From Hanleya hanleyi (taxonomy: Eukaryota; Mollusca; Polyplacophora; Lepidopleurida; Hanleyidae): a stretch of 64,000 nucleotides of DNA. The DNA lies in NCBI GenBank assembly GCA_036873755.1, contig JAVTVY010033662.1, positions 1 through 64,000 on the forward strand, given 5' to 3'. The notes beneath the pieces are model-generated. The model searched no databases and was not told the origin of the DNA. It worked only from the letters and a program-made list of their open reading frames with translations. The position numbers and the translations under genes are program-made. Shown here in pieces: positions 1 through 12,476 of the stretch; positions within the stretch are counted from its first letter, which is position 1, and each line of letters starts with the position of its first letter.

Positions 1-924
1 ACAACTGAAAGACTGAGCGTACTGGCTCATATTGTAGATGAGCGAAAAATGACTCACGCCATTGTCGTCGAACACATTGACTTTCATCGTAGCAGCATAC
101 CGTTCTGTTGAATGCCGAACCAATTCAGCCACAAATGTATTATCCTCGCATCGTAATCGGTATACAAAGATATTGATGTTGAACAGTGTTTCCACGTCAT
201 CCAAATTCTTGAACGGCACTCCACGGAAGTGCCGCTTATCCAAGTCTTGCTGCTGTAAATACTGTTCCCAATAGTCATTGGCCACTCTGTCACAAGACAT
301 GGGGTCACACTCATCCACATGCACGGCCAAACACCGAAACAGACATTTCCGGTCTTTGTAGGGTCCATTTTTCCCTCCCGTTAACGCATACAGGCCGTAT
401 CGACGAAGCAGCCAAGGTGGAAGAATGACAGGAGCACCGATAGGGAGATTTCTGATTTTGGTAACGAAAAATGTGACGTTCGTTACCATTTCCACCAACC
501 ATTGGGTATTGGGGCGTTGCAACCGAGCCCATTCCAATGGATCCAACGTAGTCAATTGGTCGATGAGTGGCTGCAGAGAAATGGCATCCGTCACCGTGAA
601 CGGCTCATCAAATACATACGTATTATTGCTGGGATAATAATACCGCAGCTGGTCCGTCTCTTTATGGCGAAGAATGTATCCAAAAGTGATATTCAACTTG
701 AAGGCAGTGACCTGATCTGCGAAAATGTTCTCGGCATAGGTAGTCAAATACGTCAGGTCCTCCAGTCGAAAATTGTACAAGTCTAAAAGACGTCGATCAC
801 GGTGGAAACAATGACGTATGGTGGACCAGTGTCGTTGATAAATGGCCCTGACACGCTCATCTTCAGGCAAGACTTCAACCGGCGGTGCTGCTGGGTCAAA
901 GGGAAAATCTTCTCCACGTCTCAT
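1..924 (-). CDS. Polinton/adintovirus-like DNA polymerase B, N-terminal part (partial)
   Basis: A 308-codon minus-strand frame runs from an ATG at 924 to the window edge without a stop; the C-terminus lies outside. The product would be the N-terminal region of a protein-primed family-B DNA polymerase that replicates a Polinton/Maverick or adintovirus-like element. Seen directly: a basic/acidic start, a cysteine motif CLFRCLAVH at about residue 200, and near residues 285-305 the segment HFSLIYNMSQYAQSF. From family knowledge, that layout precedes the zinc-binding/exonuclease region of these polymerases. The exonuclease and polymerase motifs cannot be seen here. The frame has no breaks over 924 nt, unlike the virus-like genes at 32552-34527. 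A TATA box and initiator-like motif lie 90-130 bp upstream. It could belong to an endogenous virus or to a resident Polinton. Confidence 0.72.
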   Translation of the reverse strand, partial: MRRGEDFPFDPAAPPVEVLPEDERVRAIYQRHWSTIRHCFHRDRRLLDLYNFRLEDLTYLTTYAENIFADQVTAFKLNITFGYILRHKETDQLRYYYPSNNTYVFDEPFTVTDAISLQPLIDQLTTLDPLEWARLQRPNTQWLVEMVTNVTFFVTKIRNLPIGAPVILPPWLLRRYGLYALTGGKNGPYKDRKCLFRCLAVHVDECDPMSCDRVANDYWEQYLQQQDLDKRHFRGVPFKNLDDVETLFNINIFVYRLRCEDNTFVAELVRHSTERYAATMKVNVFDDNGVSHFSLIYNMSQYAQSFSC

Positions 925-1015
925 GCTTTTCGTCTCATACAAGCAGATAGGCAAGCAGGCAGGCAGGCAGGCAGGCAGGGAAGCAGGCAGGCAGATCAGG
1001 TCAGGTAAGTCAGAT

Positions 1016-1052
1016 TGAATGCACCCTACCCTAAAAATCGACTCCTTTTATA
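1016..1052 (-). promoter_or_regulatory. Core promoter of the PolB-like gene
   Basis: On the minus strand TATAAAAGG occupies 1044-1052 and CATTCA lies 22 bp downstream at 1016-1021, the spacing expected for a TATA box and initiator. ATTTTTAGGG lies between them. The inferred leader of about 95 nt to the ATG at 924 is rich in CTGCCTG units (about 944-1005). The same pattern recurs before the genes at 32552 and 34527. Confidence 0.6.
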
Positions 1053-1077
1053 CGTTTGTCCACAATCCGCTACGACA

Positions 1078-1825
1078 CAAAAACAGGCCGCCATCTTGTA
1101 CCCACTTCCCACCACACGACATAAAAACATAAAAACAGGCCGCCATCTTGTACCCACTTCCCACATAAAAACAGGCCGCCATCTTGTACCCACTTCCCAC
1201 CACACGACATAAAAACAGGCCGCCATCTTGTACCCACTTCCCACCACACGACACAAAAACAGGCCGCCATCTTGTACCCACTTCCCACCACACGACATAA
1301 AAACAGGCCGCCATCTTGTACCCACTTCCCACCACACGACACAAAAACAGGCCGCCATCTTGTACCCACTTCCCACCACACGACATAAAAACAGGCCGCC
1401 ATCTTGTACCCACTTCCCACCACACGACATAAAAACAGGCCGCCATCTTGTACCCACTTCCCACCACACGACACAAAAACAGGCCGCCATCTTGTACCCA
1501 CTTCCCACCACACGACACAAAAACAGGCCGCCATTTTGTACCCACTTCCCACCACACGACACAAAAACAGGCCGCCATCTTGTACCCACTTCCCACCACA
1601 CGACATAAAAACAGGCCGCCATCTTGTACCCACTTCCCACCACACGACATAAAAACATAAAAACAGGCCGCCATCTTGTACCCACTTCCCACCACACGAC
1701 ATAAAAACAGGCCGCCATCTTGTACCCACTTCCCACCACACGACACAAAAACAGGCCGCCATCTTGTACCCACTTCCCACCACACGACACAAAAACAGGC
1801 CGCCATCTTGTACCCACTTCCCACC
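1078..1825 (+). repeat. 44-bp minisatellite, 17 copies, each with a YY1-type site
   Basis: A 44-bp unit is repeated 17 times with few changes; two copies have short insertions of ACATAAAA type and one has a C-to-T change. Every unit holds GCCGCCATCTTG, whose complement CAAGATGGCGGC is the consensus for the zinc-finger factor YY1. The array ends about 25 bp upstream of the TATA box for the PolB-like gene. Because 44 is not a multiple of three, all three minus frames stay open across it; these are not genes. Confidence 0.95.
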
Positions 1826-1859
1826 ACACAACACCACGTGACATCAATACTCGCTCCTC

Positions 1860-1898
1860 ATTGGCTGAGGCGTGACGTCACAAAGGTCATATGCAAAT
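1860..1898. promoter_or_regulatory. Cluster of CCAAT, CRE and octamer-like motifs
   Basis: Within 39 bp there is an inverted CCAAT box (ATTGG, 1860-1864), a palindromic CRE (TGACGTCA, 1873-1880), AGGTCA (1884-1889) and an octamer (ATGCAAAT, 1891-1898). It sits just beyond the YY1-site array and may be the distal part of the same control region. The motifs are seen; the function is inferred. Confidence 0.4.
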
Positions 1899-2699
1899 TT
1901 CTGAGGTCAATAAGATGTTCCTTGCGGACTGTATACTACTTACAATCAAAAATTCCTAACAAACAGACACGCATAGCTACATTTTCCAGGTCGACCACAT
2001 ACATGTATGCCTTGAGCGTGCCCCATGAATCTATTTATTGGAAACAAAATCATCCGTCTCGACCAGGATGTTTTTCATCTTCTGACATCATGTAGAGTGC
2101 CAGCTCAATTCCTGTTTGGTCCCGAATATTCCCAGGGCATCCGAAATCTGATTATGAGTTTACTGGGGTCTGCTGAAGTTTGACTATTCGTGAATTCCAT
2201 CTTGCATATCTTGTGCAAAAAAGACACCAGTTTGGCCATCATGCCAGTTTACAGATTCAAACACTTTCCCATGGGCATCCAACCGCATCTAGTCCTGAGT
2301 TAGACTAAGACACCCCCATAAGTATCCCCATCCAATCATGGACTAAATAAGCAGAGACCCATAGGTGTCTAACCTCGTTTAATCATGGACAAGACTGGTA
2401 AGTTTGTTCAGTGAATCAGTTGCACAGTCATGTTTGTCTTCTTTGCGTAAGATGTACATGCAATTCTCACGAAACACGTCTCCCGCACTGCAGCTTCGAT
2501 TCTGGCTTTATCAAGGATACGGCTATATGCACGAAGAAGAAATTATTATTGCACACATTGGATTCGCTAACCCGTTAAGAAGAGATATGGATTTTGAAAT
2601 ATTTTTGCTGGTTATTTTGTATTTTTACCGTCCGATAGAATTTCCGCAAATGTTTTAGGACCCCACATTTCCCACAAATTTCTCCGATGTAAACACGTC
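1899..2699. other. Intergenic, no recognised feature
   Basis: No frame here shows a recognisable protein family and there is no clear repeat. A plus-strand frame near 2404-2658 is unconvincing. Confidence 0.5.
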
Positions 2700-2707
2700 C
2701 TTGTCGA

Positions 2708-3048
2708 CTTGGTCACGGAATCCTAATAAACACGTCCTGGTGAATTGGTCACGGAATCCTAATAAACACGTCCTGGTGAATTGGTCACGGAATCCTAATA
2801 AACACGTCCTGGTGAATTGGTCACGGAATCCTAATAAACACGTCCTGGTGAATTGGTCACGGAATCCTAATAAACACGTCCTGGTGAATTGGTCACGGAA
2901 TCCTAATAAACACGTCCTGGTGAATTGGTCACGGAATCCTAATAAACACGTCCTGGTGAATTGGTCACGGAATCCTAATGAACACATCCTGGTGAATTGG
3001 TCACGGAATCCTAATAAACACGTCCTGGTGAATTGGTCACGGAATCCT
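2708..3048 (+). repeat. 36-bp minisatellite, about 10 copies
   Basis: GGTCACGGAATCC recurs every 36 bp ten times between about 2710 and 3047, with one variant unit near 2980. Because 36 is divisible by three, both strands show 140-residue frames with 12-residue periodicity. They look like products of the repeat, not genes. Confidence 0.95.
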
Positions 3049-3112
3049 ATTGAGTTTCCCCCTATCATTGCAGTCATAGTATATCTAATAGATATCTATA
3101 TGACGTTTACAT

Positions 3113-3660
3113 ACGAAAAACTCCTTTGTGTGTGACTGTAATAAAGTCGATTTTTTTTCACTCTAAACCTGCCAAATAAGATTTTTCTTGAAGTTTACAT
3201 ACTTGAAATATCCGCTTCGAAAAAAGGGGATGTTCAGTTGCATAAAAATGGAGATATGATTGATAAAAATGTGCTCCCGGGCTTATTTTGGTACTTTGGT
3301 GGAATTTTCATGGATGATTTTCTCCTGTAGCAAAAATATGACACCTCAAACCAAAACCATTCCTGGTTCTTTCCAATAAACACACTTCTTAATATATTCT
3401 GTGGCAAAATTACTTTGGTTTGAGGTGTCATATTTTTGCTATAAGAGAAAATCCTCACTGTAAATGCCCCAAAAATACCAAATCAGATCAGGGAGCACAT
3501 TTTGATCAATCATATATCCATTTTTATACAACAGAGCATCGCAGTTTATTCGAGGCTATTATTTCAGTATGTAAACTTCAAGAAAAATCTGATTTGGCAG
3601 GTTTTGGATTGAAAAAAAAATTAGCTTGATTAACATTACACACAAGGGAGTTTTCCCCGT
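3113..3660. mobile_element. Foldback element with ~245-bp inverted arms
   Basis: The left arm (3113-3356) and right arm (3411-3660) are imperfect inverted copies around a ~55-bp loop. Landmarks are AAGTTTACATAC on the left (3190s) against GTATGTAAACTTCAAG on the right (3570s), and GACACCTCAAACCAAA against TTTGGTTTGAGGTGTC near the loop. No coding capacity. It fits a MITE of foldback type; the superfamily is not assigned. Confidence 0.8.
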
Positions 3661-4002
3661 ATTGTTGTCACATATTCTTTTGAGTATTTAATAAACCATC
3701 AGCCTTACGCGGAGAGGATCGCTAGAAATGGCCCCTTTTTCCGGCTTAGGCTGAATAACATACATGTACAATGCATGAAATTTCGTCGACGATGGACATG
3801 TAGATAAGCAATATTTCGTCACAAATAGGATACATTTTGTACGCGTCATTTCGGCATATCTAAGTTTACATCTGCGTCGATATTTGAAGTTATAATAAAA
3901 ATATATTGACGAAGGGCTGAAGGAATGTTGTAGCTGTATATAGATGGATGACTGGGTGATGATGGCGCGAATATGCAGTGCAACCCTTGACGGTTCCTTC
4001 AC

Positions 4003-4440
4003 AGGCTAATTCCGCTCAACCGGGTGATAGGGACCGTTTGAGCACCATGCTTTAAAATATGACTTTCTTACCATAGTGATATTTGACTCCTACTGGATAA
4101 TTTCTTTTTCTTTAATTTTGTTTTATTACTTGGGCACACGTTATAGCAAAAGCTGACAGATTCACATAAGAGAATTGGTTTTGGTTCTGAATGCTGCTTT
4201 TTTTAATACAAACATCCTACCCAGTGGCCTAGAGGTTTATGCATTATCAGTTACCTTCTCTTTGAAATTGTACATATATATGTTTTATATAACTAGCCTA
4301 TGTTCATGTATACTATGATTGTCTTTTTTGGATTTGGTGCTAATACTGTTATATGGAATAGGTCTTTGGATTATGGACGCGGATATTCTTTAATGGACGA
4401 AGGCTGAATTATGAATGACGGACTAGACGCTTGTATTCAG
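4003..4440 (+). repeat. Penelope-type flank repeat, isolated copy
   Basis: Two blocks match the sequence that follows the reverse transcriptase at 14853-15255. One starts with TAATTCCGCT near 4009. The other, about 4300-4440, matches 15108-15255 closely. The reverse transcriptase itself is absent, so this is a solitary tail of that element family. Confidence 0.6.
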
Positions 4441-4982
4441 TACGCGTCAGATCCGTTCTTCAGATTTCAGTTATATAAATGTAAATGTTTAATGTAGAAT
4501 CTGCACTGCATCTGTACTTTGTAAATCGCTACCTTAATATATGCGTTTAGTTCAGAGACAGAAAGTACTTTCAATTGTCACACAATGTATGCAGGGACCG
4601 TCGATAGCTGCCATGTATATTGATTCCATCATGTCTCAAAGATAAGATAAATAACCACCCCAGTTTGAGAGCATACAAAATGATGAGCTGCACAAGTCCA
4701 TCGTTTTGATTGCTGCCGACGATCCTTAGGTTAAGAGAATGCATCTACAATAAATCAGCAACATATTCAACAAAGTTGACTCTGTCTTCATTCTATCTTG
4801 CACTAAAAAGTCTTCGATACGCCCTGATGCCAAACCATAAGGCACCTATCTAAAATGGTTATGAGAATAACATCTCCAGCGTCTCCCGCTACGCTTATGT
4901 GAAACTATATTGTCCGCGTACAAGCCCAGGTCGTTTAGTGGCCGAAACTTTCTCAATGGCGAGCTATACAATAATCCATTGA

Positions 4983-5515
4983 CCCTACCAAGCGTGGGGG
5001 TGGCGGGCAAAATGGCCACCCTACCAAACTTTCTGCGCTATCTCCGTAACGACAACAGATTGTGATCTGGCACTCCGTGACTTACAGTTTATCATATTGG
5101 GATCATTTTGAGGCTATTTGCATAACCCCCGAGCAGAGAATCATTAGTAAAATCAAAATGACGGCCACGTGGGGTTCCAGAAAAGTGATGTTTTCGTCAT
5201 TTTTCTTCACAATTTCTGATTTTCCGCGATAAAAAGTGGGCAAAAGCTATTTTATTTCACATCACATTAATATTTACTAATGTATTGACCGGAGAAATTG
5301 CACAAATGAAAAAGTCCAATAAATCTGACCGAAAAATCGACCAGAAATTGCTGATTTTGATTTTTTACATTTTTACATTTTCTGGTAGAGTTTGACCCAA
5401 GGGTATAGTGTGGTAAGATTCAACCGCCTAAATAATTAGGGGGGGGGGAGACCATTTCGCCCACCCCCCTCCCACCAGGCCTGGACAGGTCCCAAAAAGC
5501 CCAGGCCAAATAGGG
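4983..5515. mobile_element. Possible TTAA-type MITE
   Basis: The left end is CCCTACCAAGCGTGGGGGT and the right end, complemented, is CCCTATTTGGCCTGGGC. The flanks are TTGA and TTAA, so the target duplication would be imperfect. Both ends carry subterminal G-rich stretches like the clearer element at 39145-39722. It has no coding capacity. Confidence 0.4.
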
Positions 5516-5519
5516 TTAA

Positions 5520-8135
5520 AAGACAGAGCAGTTCTCCATTGGCATCGGAAAAGATGGTAGAACCAGTGAGAGTGCAAGAACTTCACATCATTGCGGAAGG
5601 CATCACCCCAGCTTGTGGGCAGTGTCCGGAATGATATCAGGGTCAACAACAATATTCCTTAACAATCCAATAAAACTGACCGTCCTCACATTCTGTAAAG
5701 AAGGTTGGGTTGAGAATATCTGCATCAACGAGATGTGATCGGCGCAGAAAATAACATCCTTTAATCTGACAGTGACATGTTTGTTTCCCTCTCGTGTTCC
5801 GCCTCTTTGTGGGTGACGTGGCAGGGTGTGCCAGAAACCTCCGGGACAGGTCCAACCCCAGATAAATTATATACAGGTACAGTGTCATTCGTTTTACTTA
5901 ACGATACCTTATGGCTAGTGATTGAACATAACTGTGTGTTGTGATATATTCTCTGTTTGGATTTTCCCTGGCTGCCGTACGATGCTATTCTTCCCTTAAG
6001 TGCTGAAACGGTTTACGGTTATATATGGGTCATGCCATAACGAACTCTGAGACGTCGTATTCCCATAAATTTTCTTACAACATTTCGGACTAAATTCACA
6101 CGTTGTTACCATTTATTGAACAATCATTTAATGTGCACCACAGCAACGCGTCATATGAACTGCTGTGAACGTTTGTATATTGGGCGTGTTTTGTTTCGTT
6201 TATTTTCGATCATAATGAAAACTTGTTCGGTTGACGGAAATTTCTTAATGTGTTTTCCATCTCCATGGTGTTCAAATGAACGGATACAGTCAAAGCGAAA
6301 CTGAAACAGATTATACTCTACAAACTGACATGGAAATTCATTTTTGATAAAACATCCAGTCCAGTGATATGGATAATTTGTAAACAATATCATGCTGTCT
6401 TGTTGTAATCATCGAAAACAGCTGAGCGCTTCTCTCTTGCGTTATGTATTTGTAGCATATTAGAAATTGGTGCTAAACTTCTTACGAACAAGATCTGGAT
6501 TAGTGATCCGGAAATGTTTTCTTAACGACAGTAACCTACATGATTTACGGTCGTTGAATCTGATGTATTCCTCCTCTGCTTCTGATCCTCTATCTAATAT
6601 ATTTTCCCTCGCCGCCGGGCTCTCAGACCGCCCAATGAAAACATAGAACGTCTCAAATTGCCGTCAAGCGTGAGCGTGAGCCTTCCGTGACGTCAGAAAT
6701 ATGACGTTTGCATGAAGCGAAACGCTACCCTCAAGGACAAGCAATATGCCCGTCTAGACTAGTACCCATCCACTGCGCATGACCCGCTATCGCTAAGCTT
6801 GTGGACCAGTATCTAATAATGGAAAGACGTAATGGCGGCCAAATTTGAGCCCATACCTTCAACATGGGGTGTTTATAAAATGGCTCGATGCGTAGAGGAA
6901 ATGCTACAGATCAATGTGAAAACTATCGCTCAAGATATGCGTCTGTTTCATCTTGCTTTAGGATTTGATAACTGATGATGTTATATAATGATATTCTGTA
7001 AAGGATTGTTTCTTTTATCGACCTTCAGTTCGGCCTTGTCAAGAACAGGCTGTACAGCTTGACGAGAGTGTCTGTGGGTCCGCGTCAGTCCGTAACGTCA
7101 CAGCAGAATTTTTTTACACGTCACAATACGACGTTATAATGGAATTGTTAATCCGATTGTTGCATAACGTCACAAATACACGTCAACAGGTCATGACATC
7201 GCCGCTACAGTGAAGGTCGGCATTATTAGAAGCCTGTCGTCAATCGGCCCAACGTTATTAGGCGACGGCGGCCAGTCTATATGCCCGTCGATCATCGGTG
7301 ATACGAACAAGATCATGAAAACTCAAGATCTTCCGGACGCGGATAGTCTTATTCAGAAAAGGGTTTATCTTCCCTGTACCACCAGGGGCGCAGTACCGAA
7401 TGTACTCGGAATTAGTTTAACTCTCTCTGTACCGATAAAAATATAATTCAGTAATTGCCTGTCATTGGCATACAACGGATAAGTATTTCTATGCAAACAT
7501 TCTAATAATATTAGACCTTGTTCGAAAGCTTGAAGTATCGTTTCTGAAACTACGTAGGTAATGATAAGTATATCTCCGCTTCATTCATGTTCATGCCAGT
7601 GTTGATATCAGCTTGGAACTGTTAAAGATGGAGTTAAGTAATTTACTATTACCTGCGTGACAATGGTGGGATTGATTACCTTCTCATTAGTATTGATCTA
7701 CCCTCTAACCCTGTAGCTCAAGTTGTAATTGTGCCCAGCAAGTTGTCCACGAAGGTTAATCTCTAACACAATATTGACTTTCCGATGCATACTGGCATGG
7801 TCAATAATTATGACACCATAATTAATAAACTACCAGCTACTTCTGGACACCAGTTAATAAATCTGCACGGTACCACATATTTCAGACAGAATAAAGGACA
7901 ACTTCTTGATTAAATTTGCAAACCTTAAATTTGCAAAATACGTTGATCTATTGAAACAGAAGTTGTGTGTTTAAACCGACAACTACATGGGAAATTCGCA
8001 GTTAAATTATATTTTATATTTTCTAAACGTTACTGGAAACATAGTAAATGTTGACCGAATAATATTTTTGTTGTCCCCCGCCACATTAGTGGAGACTTAG
8101 AAATACCGGGCGTCCGTAATTCCATTATACATTTC
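5520..8135. other. Long region without a supported gene
   Basis: No recognisable coding family. The minus strand at 5430-5890 has adjoining short frames that could be decayed coding sequence, but I recognise nothing in them. At 6690-6880 there is a CRE (TGACGTCA), TTTGCAT, AATGGCGGC and TTTATAAAA, which looks promoter-like; CRE half-sites continue at 7090-7190. No downstream gene is convincing. Confidence 0.4.
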
Positions 8136-8138
8136 TTA

Positions 8139-8595
8139 TCAATAACTGGAGAACCGTTGAACCGATCGACTTCAAACTTGCAAAGTGTCTTGACATCGAT
8201 GAGAGGACGGTTGGGATTGCTTTTTGAGTTACCTGCGTAATCCAAGTTGGCCATCTTGGATTTCAGCAGCTGTATCTTTACACATTTCTTGACCGACCAA
8301 TAACTCGAGAACTATTCAACCGATCGACTTCAAACTTGGGGATTGTCTTGACATCGGTGAGGGGACGGTTGGGATTACTTTTCATGTATATGTGTAATCC
8401 AAGATGGCGGTCATCAACCATCTTGGATTGTCAGCATTTGGATCTTCACACATTTATTGTCCGACCAATAACGCGAGAACCATTGAACCGATTGACTTCA
8501 AACTTGAGGAGTTCTGGACATCAATGAGAGGACGGTTGGGAATTCTTTTCAGTCACCTGCGTAATCCAAGATGGCTGCCATCATTGTACATTTTA
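8139..8595 (+). repeat. Tandem repeat of about 160 bp, three diverged copies
   Basis: The segment CGACTTCAAACTTG and following GAGAGGACGGTTGGGA recur at spacings of about 158 and 168 bp (near 8170, 8329 and 8497). Each copy also carries AATCCAAGATGGC-like sequence. The copies are diverged and no transposon ends are visible. Confidence 0.75.
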
Positions 8596-9061
8596 TAACA
8601 CTTGCGTCTACAACAATTTGCTAGCTGTGCAATTATTGGGTCTTTTAACACAGTTGTGTGAAATGTAGTTGGGAGATTCTATTTCACAAGTCGGGTGAGG
8701 AAAGGGACGTCTGCTTTCATACAAGATACAATCGAATAAAACAAATGAATTACAAGATGGAATTTACTTCTGAAGTTTAACTGTTCTTTCCATCGTGAAA
8801 TTGATAAACAAAGCGACAGAAATAGACCTATATCCACGTTTCTTCCACACAGCCGGATTCAAGAGTCAATTCCCATTTGAGAAACCACATAAACGGCTCC
8901 ACCGATATTGGCATAATGCCAACTGGGATGGAAGCATCCTGCCAATATCAGTGGACGAGTTTTTTTCAACAAAGAACGGTTGCCGAAGTTTACTATATTT
9001 ATTCAACCATTATTATAGTCTTTGTTGATAATCAGTTTGAATAGTGCAATAAGATGGAAAT

Positions 9062-9157
9062 AATGTTGTCATAGGCGTGTTCAATGGTTATTTTACGCAC
9101 GGTTAGTTTGGAAACCGTACATAAAATATCCATGGAACACGTCTATGAAAACATCAT
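9062..9157. repeat. Hairpin with ~42-bp imperfect stem
   Basis: The left arm (about 9063-9104) and right arm (about 9111-9156) pair as an inverted repeat around a ~7-base loop, e.g. GGCGTGTTCAATGG against CCATGGAACACGTC. It could be a small MITE remnant or a precursor-like RNA hairpin; nothing distinguishes them here. Confidence 0.6.
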
Positions 9158-11987
9158 TTCTTAAATATATATCTTGTAATGGCTTTGTTTCTGGCATGTG
9201 AATCGTCGTGCAGTTCTCAAGTGACTCACCTGTCTCCGAGATGTCAGTATTGCAAATCTTATGCCGTCAATAATTAGTAAAGTAAGATAACAGAAATAAA
9301 AATGCACAAGATAACTCAGTAACTTCGCTTGCGTAGCTAGGAATGTCAAGTCACGTGGATTTAACCAATCGAAAGTTTGTCTATGCCTTAGTTACTCGTA
9401 TGTCAGCGATCTGTCTCGTTACTGATTATGGGGATTAAAAGAACTATGTGATGGGATTTATACAGTTGGACGAAGAAACGCCACTTATTTCGTTGATTTG
9501 ATCTTAAATATACATTCACATTTTGAGACTGATTACAGATCACGGTGGCTCGGCAGTATCCGAAATGACCGTTTGCTCAAGTTGGGGCGCGGTCAAGAAG
9601 CACACCAGCGCATGTCACTGCGTCATGAATCCCAGTGATGCATCGTGTGACGTTATTCCGTCTCCTTTTGAAAACAAGAGGTGAAATTCCTTTGGTTATC
9701 AAATCGAAAAGTTGTGCGGGAACTCCACTTTCCATTCTGTGTTGTGAATCTATACCGAATGTGGAATATATACACCTAGCATGGAGAGAATGACATGTAT
9801 TTTAGCAATACGACTACAAATTGATGCTAGCATTGATAATTATAATAGTATTGGAACAGCAGCGAAAATTAGCTTTAATAACGGTCTGATCACTTCAACG
9901 TCAAAATATTCAAAGGTCGTATGGGAGCCCGCAGATTTTATTCGTTTGAAATCTATATTAAGTGGAGTACCTTTAAATTTAATATAAACAAAATGACAGG
10001 AAGAGCCACCTCGACGTCAATAAACATGTTAGTCGAGTTCACTGATTTAGAGTCTTGTCCTCGTGAAACATAAGTGACTACATTTAGGTGTCTATCTCTT
10101 TTACACTCAATTTACAGGCTGATCAATATATAGATTATCACAACGAGTTGTCGTTTATCTGATTATTTTCATACGAGTTAAGAAAACAAAACACATGAAA
10201 AGAGCTTCATCGAGTTCCATGTGGGTTTCATCAAAAGAATGTGATATAAAGCAGATAAATAAGCACGCGTTTGATCATTTATTTCTCACATCACAATATT
10301 TTAGCATAGCCATCGGTCTATAAATGTCGAAACGGAATCGAAAGATATTTACAAAATTGTACAGATGTGATACAGCTTTTGTATCATTGAGGTATATTAC
10401 ATTACTATCGATCACTGAGATGTGATAATCAGTTACTCGGATCGTTCTCTATCTATTTTTAATTTGGATGGCGCTTTCAATTCATAAGAATTATGCGCGC
10501 CAGATCTCTGAATTTTTTTGTTTTTTTTGTTTTCCATCTTTACTTTTCCCATACAATTCTCAACTTTTTGCAGAACTTTTTTTTGATCGAACAATTTTGT
10601 CTCTAAGTCCGTCACGTTTCTTCTTCCTCTCGGCAATATTCGCCTGGTTTCAGGAGATTTGGTATTCCGAACTAAATTGTCCGGTTGGAGAGAGCTCAAA
10701 ATGTCAGTCACTTCGTCGTCTCGGATCGTTGTGAAAAGCCTTCGTTTATAACGTCATGGCATTCTTCTTACACTGTCGGTATATTATACCGCGCACGTCT
10801 CTTACCAGTGTTATCTTGTGAAAAAGGAGCTGTTTCTACCTGCGGTTTTGTCTTGATAAATGATAATACGCTCAAAGCAAAGTCTTTTCACGGTTCCTGG
10901 CAATTTAGTAAAAGATAAATTCCTTACCCTACATAGGAATGCAGCGACAGCTCCGACAGAATCAAGAGAATATTACTGACCCGTGATTTAATAAACAGAA
11001 GATTGAGAATGATAAACATCCTTCCATTCACCCAGTCTCTAAAAGTTTCTTAGACACCATGACTGCTGATAATGAAACAAAAGTGAAAAGTGCTATTTGA
11101 AAATAGCAGCTGTGAAAGTACTTGCAATTTGTGATGTAAATACATTATACAGAAAGTGAGAAACCTTCATTGAGAGCGTGTCTTGCCATTCAGCGAAAGT
11201 GCACACAATTAATGAACCGCTGTGGTACCACTCATATTTTAAGCATCGACAATTCCTCATCAACTCGTGATGTACAACACAGGTCTCTCATACAAGAGGG
11301 CTGGAAGAACGGAACTAAAAAATAAGTAATATTAACGGTACGTTCTTAGAATTAACCAGGTCAATTTCTATTTATCTTAAGACTCAGTCGAGAGTACATA
11401 ACGTAAACTCCAATTAGTAACATCATTCAATAAACATTTATGAAACTCTATAAGCGCCATATTACACGCATGCGTGATCAATCAAAATAAAGAACTGTAA
11501 GTGTGGACAGACATATTACAGTCATATATGTCCTGCATAACACAACTATTGATCGTGTTGGCCCCACTACATCTTGTATCCGCAAGGGTGCTCCCTACCC
11601 GAATAGGGTAATTAGTCATCTCTTAGAGAACTGGTAGGTCTGGGTTTCCTCCCGAGTAACCCAAATAATATTATGTTTTGCAGATTTAGAAGTCATTTGT
11701 AATTTGTTACCGGTGTGACGGAAACGATGACCCGAAGCAGCATATATACATAGCGGAATTCATTTGAGGATGAGGTCACTTCTATACGATTAATCCAATT
11801 ACATAATAGCAGAAGATAAATGAACACGACCTAGCGTATATGCAATCATACAATCGTGTATTAATCCTGTACGCATAGCGGAACTATCACAGCTGTTCGT
11901 GCAATCAATCAGACGGACAATCAGGTGTCCGGATGAAAAACATTGACTAGCTCGTGATTGGTAAATATCTGTAAATGACCTTCAAAT

Positions 11988-12050
11988 CCCGTTCCTTCTC
12001 ATTCACCAAACGCTATATACATGTAGACGATCTTCTCGCCGTGAATGTTA
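11988..12050 (+). pseudogene. Short reverse transcriptase fragment (active-site region)
   Basis: About 60 bp match the part of the Penelope-like reverse transcriptase at 14363-14420 that encodes the catalytic YIDD region. Here the run is broken by an extra CATG. Nothing of the rest of the gene is present. The matching place in copy B (44491-44566) keeps the frame. Confidence 0.65.
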
Positions 12051-12476
12051 ATGTAACTGACGACATGACCATGTCTATGAATTCCAAAAGGGGCAATTAG
12101 AAGAGAGAGCGGGTGTGGTGGGCAAGATAGGCTGATAACAGAATGGTAAAAGAGATCGAGGATCGGGATCGAGGCGGAGGCCTAACGCTGAAGTGTTTGA
12201 TGGATGGCGGTGGTGAAGGCGTGTGGAGAAGAGTCGACTGGAGGGGGGTAGATGCCCCATTCATAACATTTGTGGATAGACGTTAGCCGTGAGAAAGAAT
12301 GACATCAAGATTTGATTAAACAGCTCCGCGGCGGCCATGTTTCTCATACCCTTTACAAATTTGTGACGATTTAGGCTTGCTCGGCACACAAGATCACATC
12401 AACTGAGGGAAATGGGCGAACGAGTCCAAATCGCTGGAAAATAGGCAAAATATCAGTTTTATCAGCACCAATAGTT

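Noticed and set aside
1026..1847. Minus-strand frames of 255-273 residues
   Set aside because: All three frames are open because the 44-bp repeat has no stops; the proteins are only the repeat translated.
2655..3135. Repeat proteins of about 140 residues on both strands
   Set aside because: They follow the 36-bp minisatellite on both strands at once, with no start context or conserved family.
10433..10711. Minus-strand frame also present at 42997-43218
   Set aside because: The first ~58 residues are identical in the two copies, but so is the surrounding DNA; poly-T length changes break the frame afterwards.
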